Notes under the pieces: model-generated
Database searches by the model: none
What the model was told of the DNA's origin: nothing
What the model saw: the letters and a program-made list of their open reading frames with translations, nothing else
Made by a program: the position numbers and the translations under genes
Shown: positions 1 through 6,576 of the stretch, piece by piece
Layout: each line of letters starts with the position of its first letter
Position numbering within the stretch: position 1 is the first letter of the stretch
NCBI GenBank assembly: GCA_964614585.1
Contig: CAZTLW010000130.1
Location: 1-6,576, forward strand
DNA length: 6,576 nt
Direction: 5' to 3'
Source of the DNA: JAHEFX01 sp964614585
Lineage (GTDB): Bacteria; Actinomycetota; Acidimicrobiia; Spongiisociales; JAENVV01

Positions 1-25
1 GGGCTGAGCGTTCTGTGGGCCGTGA

Positions 26-42
26 GCGTCGCCCTCCGACGC
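26..42. repeat. Short GC-rich hairpin
   Basis: GCGTCG (26-31) pairs perfectly with CGACGC (37-42) around the five-base loop CCCTC. The left arm can also pair with 66-73 as part of a longer 12-bp inverted repeat (22-33 with 66-77), so two folds compete. A further 7-bp inverted repeat, TGTGGGC at 14-20 with GCCCACA at 41-47, could enclose it. No T-run follows, so it is not a classical intrinsic terminator, although it could end a transcript from a gene left of the window. Confidence 0.4.
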
Positions 43-90
43 CCACAACCCTGGGTCGGCGATCAGGCGACGCTCACAACCCAGGGTTGG
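37..90. repeat. Two 23-bp direct repeats, 31 bp apart, upstream of glpD
   Basis: The copies lie at 37-59 and 68-90 and match at 20 of 23 positions; the mismatches are 43/74, 52/83 and 57/88. The shared core reads CGACGCYCACAACCCWGGG. A third, degenerate copy lies in inverted orientation to the left: 22-33 (GTGAGCGTCGCC) is the exact reverse complement of 66-77, and the similarity fades beyond the first ten bases of the core. The repeats sit in the intergenic leader of glpD, and no convincing coding frame covers them. They could be regulator binding sites or the remains of a small intergenic repeat family; one window cannot decide. Confidence 0.75.
46..89. promoter_or_regulatory. Putative pair of palindromic operator sites
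   Basis: Inside each direct repeat lies a 13-bp palindrome with an odd centre. At 77-89 it is perfect (CAACCC-A-GGGTTG). At 46-58 it has five of six pairs (CAACCC-T-GGGTCG). The centres, 52 and 83, are 31 bp apart, close to three helical turns, so both sites would face the same side of the helix. That arrangement suits two dimers of one regulator. If glpD transcription starts at 137, the centres fall near -85 and -54. The regulator is unknown, and I do not recognise the motif as a known operator. The symmetry and spacing are seen; the regulatory role is inferred. Confidence 0.45.
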
Positions 91-123
91 CCCTGCCCCG
101 CGGAGGTGGTTCCCGGAGCGCAA

Positions 124-129
124 TAGCCT
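124..129 (+). promoter_or_regulatory. -10-like hexamer TAGCCT for leaderless glpD
   Basis: TAGCCT fits the TANNNT -10 consensus of actinobacterial housekeeping promoters. Seven bases separate it from the ATG at 137, the spacing at which transcription would begin on the start codon itself. A perfect GGAGGT at 102-107 is 29 bases from the ATG, too far to act as its ribosome binding site. No -35 match is seen at usual spacing. Promoter activity is inferred from position and consensus only. Confidence 0.45.
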
Positions 130-136
130 TGGGGGC

Positions 137-1792
137 ATGGCCGACCTCACTCCCGACGTTCTCGTCGTCGGCGCCGGCATCAACGGCGTCGGGACGTTCC
201 GTGATCTGGCGTTCCAGGGCGTCGACGTCCTCCTCGTCGACAAGGGCGACATCTCCTCGGGCGCCAGTGCCGCGCCGTCCCGCATGGTCCATGGCGGCCT
301 CCGCTACCTCGAGCACGGCGAGTTCCGCCTCGTGAAGGAGGCGCTGCGCGAACGGGACCTGCTGCTGCACACGGCCCGCCACTACGTCCACCCGCTCCCC
401 ACCTTCATCCCGGTCCGGACGTGGACGACGGGCATCGGCACCGTGATCGCCCAGTTCTTCCGTCTCGACCTGCCGAGCCCGGCCCACCGCGGGGCGCTCA
501 TGGTGCGGTCGGGCCTGATCCTCTACGACCTGTACACCCGGGCCCGGCGGCAGGTGCCGCCCCACGACTTCATCCCCCGCGAGGAGGCACTCGAACGCTG
601 GCCGGCGCTGACCGACGACATCGTGGGCGTCGCCCGCTACCACGATGCCTGGGTCTCCCACCCCGAGCGGCTCGCCCTCGAGGTCGTGTTGGACGGGATG
701 GCCGCCGGGGGGACGGTCCTGACCTACCACGAGGTCGTCGACGTCGCCGACGGGGCCGTGGTCGTGCGCAACGAACTCACCGACGAGACGATCACCGTCC
801 GACCCCGGGTGCTGGTCAACGCCGCCGGGCCGTGGATCGACCAGGTCAACGACGCCCTCGGCGAGGGCGAGCGCCTGATCGGTGGCACGAAGGGCTCCCA
901 CGTGGTGCTCGACCATCCCGAACTCCACGACCTGCTCGACGGCGAGATGCTCTACCACGAGACCCATGACGGGCGCACGGCGCTCATGTTCCCGTGGCAC
1001 GGGAAGGTGATCGCCGGGACCACCGACCTCCGGATCGAGGACCCCGATGCGGTGGTCACCGAGGAACGGGAGATCGAGTACATCCTCGAAACGGTCGCCG
1101 ACGTGGTGCCCGGCCTCGGCATCGACCGCTCCCACATCGACGCCACCTATGTCGGGGTCCGCCCCCTGCCCTGGTCGGGGCCCGACGTCGCCCCCTCCAA
1201 GGTCAGCCGCGACCACTCGATGCCCATCTCGGAGGCGACGACCGAGCGCCCGTTCCCGGTGCTGTCGCTCGTCGGCGGCAAGTGGACCACCTTCCGGGCC
1301 TTCGCCGAAGAGGTCACCGACGACGTGCTCGAGCGGCTCGGCCGCGAGCGCATGGTCGCCACGGAGCCCGCCGAGATCGGGGGCGCCAAGGGGTACCCGA
1401 CCCATCCCGGGCGCTGGGTCGCCGACCTCGCCGCCGAGACCGGCCTGGCACCCGAGCGGGTCGAGGTCCTGTTGGAGCGGTACGGCTCCACCGCCGCCAC
1501 CGTCGCCCGGTCGCTCGGTGAGGCCGATGCCCCGCTCGAGGCCCACCCCGGGTACAGCACCGGCGAGTTGCGGTGGATCGCCGAGCACGAGTTGGTGGTG
1601 CACCTCGACGACGTGGCAGACCGCCGGACGACCATCGCGGTGCTCGGAGAGACGACCGACTCCCTGCTGGCCGAGATCGCCGACGTCGTCGCTCCGGTGC
1701 TCGGCTGGGACGCCGACCGGGTCGAGGCCGAGGTCAAGCGGGCGAGGATGCTCATAGACGAGCGCCACGGCATGCCGGCCCCGGCGGCCTAA
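137..1792 (+). CDS. glpD: FAD-dependent glycerol-3-phosphate dehydrogenase
   Basis: This 551-residue enzyme oxidises sn-glycerol 3-phosphate to dihydroxyacetone phosphate and, as in known GlpD, should pass electrons through FAD to membrane quinones. The N-terminus carries the dinucleotide-binding GAGINGVG (12-19), with the acidic end of the second strand at VDKGD (34-38). HGGLRYLE (52-59), NAAGPW (228-233), GVRPL with Arg342, and GGKWTTFR (380-387) are GlpD-family blocks. The DAO-type catalytic domain spans about 7-385; a helical C-terminal domain typical of GlpD follows at about 390-525, including HELVVHLDDVADRRT. Length is slightly above the roughly 500 residues of E. coli GlpD. There is no signal peptide or membrane segment, so it is probably a peripheral membrane protein. 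The ATG is the first usable start in frame and begins just before the FAD motif. No glpF, glpK or glpR lies in the window; treS follows after 10 bp. Confidence 0.93.
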   Translation: MADLTPDVLVVGAGINGVGTFRDLAFQGVDVLLVDKGDISSGASAAPSRMVHGGLRYLEHGEFRLVKEALRERDLLLHTARHYVHPLPTFIPVRTWTTGIGTVIAQFFRLDLPSPAHRGALMVRSGLILYDLYTRARRQVPPHDFIPREEALERWPALTDDIVGVARYHDAWVSHPERLALEVVLDGMAAGGTVLTYHEVVDVADGAVVVRNELTDETITVRPRVLVNAAGPWIDQVNDALGEGERLIGGTKGSHVVLDHPELHDLLDGEMLYHETHDGRTALMFPWHGKVIAGTTDLRIEDPDAVVTEEREIEYILETVADVVPGLGIDRSHIDATYVGVRPLPWSGPDVAPSKVSRDHSMPISEATTERPFPVLSLVGGKWTTFRAFAEEVTDDVLERLGRERMVATEPAEIGGAKGYPTHPGRWVADLAAETGLAPERVEVLLERYGSTAATVARSLGEADAPLEAHPGYSTGELRWIAEHELVVHLDDVADRRTTIAVLGETTDSLLAEIADVVAPVLGWDADRVEAEVKRARMLIDERHGMPAPAA

Positions 1793-1795
1793 CGT
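1790..1795 (+). promoter_or_regulatory. -10-like hexamer TAACGT overlapping the glpD stop, for treS
   Basis: The glpD stop codon TAA forms the first half of TAACGT, which matches TANNNT. Seven bases (CCCGGGC) separate it from the GTG at 1803, the same spacing as at glpD. The gap contains no Shine-Dalgarno sequence. This could be an internal promoter giving a leaderless treS message. Alternatively, treS is read by translational coupling and the match is chance. Confidence 0.4.
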
Positions 1796-1802
1796 CCCGG
1801 GC

Positions 1803-3464
<1,662 letters not shown>

Positions 3465-3468
3465 GTCC

Positions 3469-3474
3469 TACCCT
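3469..3474 (+). promoter_or_regulatory. -10-like hexamer TACCCT for the GH13 glucosidase gene
   Basis: TACCCT matches TANNNT and is separated by seven bases (CCCGCCG) from the ATG at 3482, the same geometry as at glpD and treS. The 17-bp gap after the treS stop has no purine-rich ribosome binding site. No -35 element is seen at usual spacing. Internal promoter activity is inferred. Confidence 0.42.
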
Positions 3475-3481
3475 CCCGCCG

Positions 3482-5080
3482 ATGCAGCACCCATGGTGGC
3501 GGTCCGCCGTCGTGTACCAGGTGTACCCCCGCTCGTTCGCCGACTCCGACGGCGACGGGGTCGGCGACCTGCCCGGCGTGATCTCGAAGGTGCCGTACCT
3601 GGCCGAGACCCTGGGCGTGGATGCCGTCTGGCTCAGTCCCTTCTACCCGTCGCCGCAGGCCGACTTCGGCTACGACGTCGCCGACTTCCGCGACGTCGAT
3701 CCGCGCTTCGGCTCCCTCGCCGACTTCGACGCCCTGGTGGCGGCCTGTGGCGCCGCCGGCCTGGCGGTGATCGTCGACCTGGTCCCCAACCACACCTCCG
3801 ACGAGCACCCGTGGTTCGTCGAGTCCCGCTCGGCACGGACGTCGCCCAGACGCGACTGGTACGTGTGGCGGGATCCCGCTCCCGATGGGGGGCCGCCCAA
3901 CAACTGGCTCTCGGTCTTCGGGGGGCCGGCGTGGAAGTTCGACGACCGGACCGACCAGTACTACCTCCACACCTTCGATCCGAAGCAGCCCGACCTCAAC
4001 TGGCGCCACCCGGCGGTCCGGGCCGAGATGGCCGACGTGGTCCGGTTCTGGCTCGACCGGGGCGCGGCCGGCTTCCGCATCGACGTGGCCCACATCATCG
4101 GCAAGGACCCCGACCTCCGCGACGACCCCCCGGCGACCGAGGGATGGGGCGGGGTCGGGGCCCACCTCGGGGAGTTCGCCGGCCTGCACCACGTCCATTC
4201 CCTCGGCCACCCCGACGCCCACGCCTGGTACCGGGACCTGCGGGCGGTCCTCGACGAGTACGACGAGGCCTACTCCATCGGCGAGATCCACGAGCCCGAC
4301 TGGCCCCGGCTCGTGGCCTGGCTCGGTGACGGCGACGAGCTCCACCAGGTGTTCGACTTCAGCCTGCTGCACGCCCGCTGGGACGCCGACACGATCGGTG
4401 GGCGTATCGACTCCCAGGAGGCGGCACTGCCGGAGTGGGCGTGGCCCAACCACGTGCTCGGCAACCACGACGAGCCCCGGCTCGCCACCCGGATCGGACC
4501 CGAGGCCGCCCGGGTGGCGGCGGTGCTGCTGCTCGCGACCCGGGGGACGCCGACGATCTACCAGGGCGACGAGCTAGGGATGGTCGACGCCGACATCCCC
4601 CTCGAGGACCAGTTGGACCCCCAGGCCGGCCCGGGCTCGTACGGCCGCGACTCGTGCCGCACGCCGATGCCGTGGTCGAGCGGCCCCCACGCCGGGTTCT
4701 CGCCGCCGGGGACCGAGTCGACGTGGCTGGCGGTCGCCGCCGATGCCGACCGGATCAACGTCGCGGCCCAACTCGCCGACGCCGACTCGACGCTGTCGCT
4801 GTACCGGCGGCTCCTCGCCCTGCGCCGAGCCGAGCCGGCGCTGCAACTCGGCGACCAGCGTCGCCTCGCCGACCTGCCCGAGGGGGTCCTCGGCTACGAA
4901 CGCACCCTCGACGGCGACCGGCTCGTCGTCCTGGCCTCGTTCATCGACGAGCCGGTCGAGGTGGCGCTCGGGGGCCGATGGACGGTGGCGGCCGCCACGT
5001 CGGCGGGTCCGGAGGGCGCCGCCCACGACGGGCGCGTGCCGCTGCCGGGCCGAGCCGCCCTGGTACTCCGACCGGACTGA
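3482..5080 (+). CDS. GH13 alpha-glucosidase, probably subfamily 30-like
   Basis: This 532-residue enzyme should release alpha-glucose from the non-reducing end of short oligosaccharides such as maltose or isomaltose. No signal peptide is seen, so it acts in the cytoplasm. Visible features in order are WWRSAVVYQVYPRSF at the start, calcium loop DSDGDGVGD (21-29), region I with Asp99 and Asn103-His104, and the oligo-glucosidase block NNWLSVFGGPAWKFD. The catalytic residues are nucleophile Asp201 (GFRIDVAH), acid/base Glu268 (SIGEIHEPD) and stabiliser Asp330 (GNHDEPR). CRTPMPW and a short C-terminal beta domain follow. GFRIDVAH followed by KDP resembles actinobacterial GH13_30 enzymes, but the subfamily is from memory. 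Val202 follows the nucleophile; in GH13_31 that residue relates to alpha-1,6 preference, so linkage is open. The frame stays open far upstream inside treS, but ATG 3482 lies in the intergenic gap and matches the family N-terminus. Neighbours suggest it consumes maltose made by TreS. Confidence 0.85.
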   Translation: MQHPWWRSAVVYQVYPRSFADSDGDGVGDLPGVISKVPYLAETLGVDAVWLSPFYPSPQADFGYDVADFRDVDPRFGSLADFDALVAACGAAGLAVIVDLVPNHTSDEHPWFVESRSARTSPRRDWYVWRDPAPDGGPPNNWLSVFGGPAWKFDDRTDQYYLHTFDPKQPDLNWRHPAVRAEMADVVRFWLDRGAAGFRIDVAHIIGKDPDLRDDPPATEGWGGVGAHLGEFAGLHHVHSLGHPDAHAWYRDLRAVLDEYDEAYSIGEIHEPDWPRLVAWLGDGDELHQVFDFSLLHARWDADTIGGRIDSQEAALPEWAWPNHVLGNHDEPRLATRIGPEAARVAAVLLLATRGTPTIYQGDELGMVDADIPLEDQLDPQAGPGSYGRDSCRTPMPWSSGPHAGFSPPGTESTWLAVAADADRINVAAQLADADSTLSLYRRLLALRRAEPALQLGDQRRLADLPEGVLGYERTLDGDRLVVLASFIDEPVEVALGGRWTVAAATSAGPEGAAHDGRVPLPGRAALVLRPD

Positions 5081-5092
5081 GCGCGGAGCGAC

Positions 5093-5098
5093 CACACT
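5093..5098 (+). promoter_or_regulatory. Weak -10-like hexamer CACACT before the MFS gene
   Basis: CACACT keeps A at position 2 and T at position 6, the most important -10 bases, but lacks the first T. Six bases separate it from the ATG at 5105. The only purine-rich stretch, GGAG at 5085-5088, is 16 bases from the ATG, too far for a good Shine-Dalgarno. This is the weakest of the four start-proximal hexamers. Confidence 0.25.
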
Positions 5099-5104
5099 GT
5101 CGCC

Positions 5105-6397
5105 ATGCCCGGAGCCGTCCGGGTGCAGCGGACGTACCTGACGCTCACCCTCCTCGCCACGCTCGCCCAGTCGCTCATCTGGGGCGTCAACACGCTCTTC
5201 CTCCTCGACGCCGGGCTCACCAACACCCAGGCGTTCTCGGCCAACGCCCTCTTCTCGCTCGGCCAGTTGGTCTTCGAGGTGCCGACCGGGGTGGTGGCCG
5301 ACACCCGGGGCCGCAAGATCTCGTACCTCTGGGGGGCGGCGACCCTGCTCCTCTCCACGCTGCTCTACCTGCTCATGTGGTGGGTGGCGGCGCCGTTCTG
5401 GGGGTGGGCGATCGCCTCGATCGTGCTCGGCCTCGGGTTCACCTTCTTCTCCGGTGCCGTCGAGGCCTGGCTCGTTGACGCGCTGTCCGCCAACGACTTC
5501 GCCGGCGACCTCGGCGACGTGTTCGGCCGGGGCCAGGCGGTGTCGGGGGTCGCGATGCTGACCGGCTCGGTGGCGGGTGGCTTCATCGCCCAGGCGTCGA
5601 GCCTCGGGGTGCCCTACGTGCTGCGGGCCGTCCTGTTGGGCGTCACGTTCGTGGTGGCCGTCGTCTTCATGCGCGACGAGGGATTCACGCCCCGGCGGGC
5701 AGCCTCGGTCGCCGACGAGGTCAGGGCGACGCTGCGGGTATCGGTCGACCACGGATGGCGGAACCGGCCCGTGCGCTGGCTCATGCTCACGTCACCCTTC
5801 ATCTCCGGGGTCATGTTCTACGCCTTCTACGCCATGCAGCCCTACCTGCTGGAGCTGTTCGGGGATGCGGAGGCATTCGGGATCGCCGGCCTCGCCTCGG
5901 CGATCATCGCCGGCGCCCAGATCGTCGGCGGCCTCATGGTGCCCGCCGTTCGGCGGCGGGTGCGACGGCGGACCAACCTGTTGGTGTTCGCCCTCGTCGT
6001 CAGCGTCGGTGCCCTCGTCGCCGTGGGGCTCACCACCGAGTTCTGGGTCGCGGTGGCGCTGCTGGTGATCTGGGGGATGGTGTTCTCGCTGTCGATGCCG
6101 GTGCGCCAGGCGTTCATCAACGGGTGCATCCCGTCGAGCCAGCGGGCCACGTTGCTCTCGTTCGACGCGTTGCTCGGGTCCGGTGGTGGGACCATCGCCC
6201 AGCCGGCGCTGGGTCGGGTGGCCGACGTGGCCGGGTATGGGCCGTCCTACCTCGTCGCCGCCGGGGTGCAGGCGCTCGCCCTGCCGTTCCTGCTGCTCGC
6301 CCGCCGGGAGGAGGTGGCGGCGGACACCGCCCCGCCGTCGCCACCGGCGACGCCCGTCGACGAGGTCGTCTCCCGCTGTTCGGGGTCCTCCACCTAG
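5105..6397 (+). CDS. Major facilitator superfamily transporter, substrate unknown
   Basis: This 430-residue membrane protein has about twelve hydrophobic segments. My rough estimates are 12-34, 45-64, 74-93, 97-117, 143-166, 169-189, 226-250, 257-280, 291-309, 313-334, 355-372 and 380-398. A basic cytoplasmic loop of about 35 residues lies between segments 6 and 7, as usual for the superfamily. The MFS motif A region reads EVPTGVVADTRGRK (58-71), between segments 2 and 3. That form is common in proton-driven exporters and poorly characterised MFS families, so it does not prove sugar import. The tail (about 400-430) is polar and rich in Pro, Ala and Ser. The start is 24 bp after the glucosidase stop, so co-transcription is likely. 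Context would allow uptake or export of a trehalose- or maltose-like sugar or a glycerol derivative, but this is inference, and an unrelated drug or metabolite exporter is equally possible. Confidence 0.85.
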   Translation: MPGAVRVQRTYLTLTLLATLAQSLIWGVNTLFLLDAGLTNTQAFSANALFSLGQLVFEVPTGVVADTRGRKISYLWGAATLLLSTLLYLLMWWVAAPFWGWAIASIVLGLGFTFFSGAVEAWLVDALSANDFAGDLGDVFGRGQAVSGVAMLTGSVAGGFIAQASSLGVPYVLRAVLLGVTFVVAVVFMRDEGFTPRRAASVADEVRATLRVSVDHGWRNRPVRWLMLTSPFISGVMFYAFYAMQPYLLELFGDAEAFGIAGLASAIIAGAQIVGGLMVPAVRRRVRRRTNLLVFALVVSVGALVAVGLTTEFWVAVALLVIWGMVFSLSMPVRQAFINGCIPSSQRATLLSFDALLGSGGGTIAQPALGRVADVAGYGPSYLVAAGVQALALPFLLLARREEVAADTAPPSPPATPVDEVVSRCSGSST

Positions 6398-6464
6398 TCG
6401 GAATCCCTCAAACCCGCTCCCGGGGGCGCCGATACCACTCCCGTCAATTGGGACGACCCCGAAC

Positions 6465-6471
6465 GAAGGAG
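6465..6471 (+). promoter_or_regulatory. Strong Shine-Dalgarno GAAGGAG
   Basis: GAAGGAG ends six bases before the ATG at 6478, ideal spacing, and fixes that start. It is the only well-placed Shine-Dalgarno in the window. The 80-bp gap before this gene (6398-6477) holds no T-run terminator and no convincing -10/-35 pair. A weak 4-bp stem (CGTC 6442-6445 with GACG 6452-6455) is the only fold I see in it. Confidence 0.85.
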
Positions 6472-6477
6472 ACGAAC

Positions 6478-6576
6478 ATGGTCGCCAAACGCGCTCTCAA
6501 CGTCGCGTCCGCCATCCTCGCCCTGCTCATCATGGCCTTTCTGGTGTGGGAGGCGTCGGACGCTGCGTTCTCGGCC
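6478..6576 (+). CDS. Start of an exported or membrane-anchored protein (cut by window end)
   Basis: Only the first 33 residues are present; the frame is open to the last base. Two basic residues (Lys4, Arg5) precede a hydrophobic stretch at about 7-24, then an acidic, small-residue segment WEASDAAFSA. This is an export signal or a membrane anchor. The Ala-Ala-Phe-Ser after the hydrophobic core resembles the region around the cleavage site of SipW-dependent signal peptides, found in TasA/camelysin-type secreted proteins of Bacillus and in many uncharacterised actinobacterial proteins. That match is from pattern memory over few residues. The start is well supported by its Shine-Dalgarno. The 80-bp gap and different translation signal suggest a unit separate from the metabolic genes upstream. 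Confidence 0.7.
   Translation, partial: MVAKRALNVASAILALLIMAFLVWEASDAAFSA

Noticed and set aside
102..107. GGAGGT as ribosome binding site of glpD
   Set aside because: It is a perfect anti-Shine-Dalgarno match but 29 bases from the ATG, and no in-frame start codon lies at a suitable distance after it.
15..335. 106-codon frame covering the left intergenic region
   Set aside because: It overlaps the start of glpD out of frame, is Ser/Ala/Arg-rich, and runs through the repeats without any recognisable protein motif.
74..1768. 564-codon open frame on the minus strand opposite glpD
   Set aside because: Its product is low-complexity, rich in Gly, Val, Asp, His and Arg, with no family motif. It lies fully antisense to a clear GlpD and is a codon-bias shadow of high-GC DNA.
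6398..6464. Terminator after the MFS gene or promoter for the last gene
   Set aside because: The CCCGGG and GGCGCC palindromes leave no loop and no T-run follows. GATACCACT does not fit a -10 hexamer well and has no matching -35, so neither can be supported.

Overview
This window reads as ordinary chromosomal DNA from a high-GC Gram-positive bacterium, most likely an actinobacterium and perhaps a member of Acidimicrobiia. The grounds are very high G+C at third codon positions, long antisense shadow frames, protein motifs close to actinobacterial families, and start regions that look leaderless. The phylum is a moderate inference; the class is only a guess.

Layout, everything on the + strand. 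Positions 1-136 are an intergenic leader with a striking set of repeats: two direct copies of a 23-bp element 31 bp apart, each centred on a 13-bp palindrome, plus a partial inverted copy. Next come an FAD-dependent glycerol-3-phosphate dehydrogenase (glpD, 137-1792), a trehalose synthase of family GH13 (treS, 1803-3464), a second GH13 enzyme that looks like an alpha-glucosidase (3482-5080), and a 12-segment major facilitator transporter (5105-6397). After an 80-bp gap a further gene starts at 6478 and runs off the end; its first 33 residues look like an export signal, possibly of the SipW-dependent (TasA/camelysin) kind. The first four genes are packed with 10-, 17- and 24-bp gaps, so they are probably expressed together.

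How they may work together (inference): TreS interconverts trehalose and maltose, the alpha-glucosidase can split maltose to glucose, and the transporter may move a related sugar or something unrelated. No maltokinase (Pep2), GlgE or branching enzyme is present, so the usual TreS-Pep2-GlgE glucan route is not encoded here. GlpD feeds glycerol 3-phosphate into central metabolism and links the cluster to glycerol or lipid use, but nothing in the sequence shows a direct biochemical tie to the two GH13 enzymes.

The most distinctive signal is regulatory. Each of the first four genes has a -10-like hexamer (TANNNT in three, CACACT in the fourth) ending 6-7 bases before its start codon, with no properly spaced Shine-Dalgarno sequence. 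That fits leaderless transcription starting at the start codon. In treS the hexamer begins with the stop codon of glpD. The last gene differs sharply, with a textbook GAAGGAG at correct spacing. I see no RNA genes, mobile elements, CRISPR or convincing terminators, and no gene set that clearly amounts to a new system.
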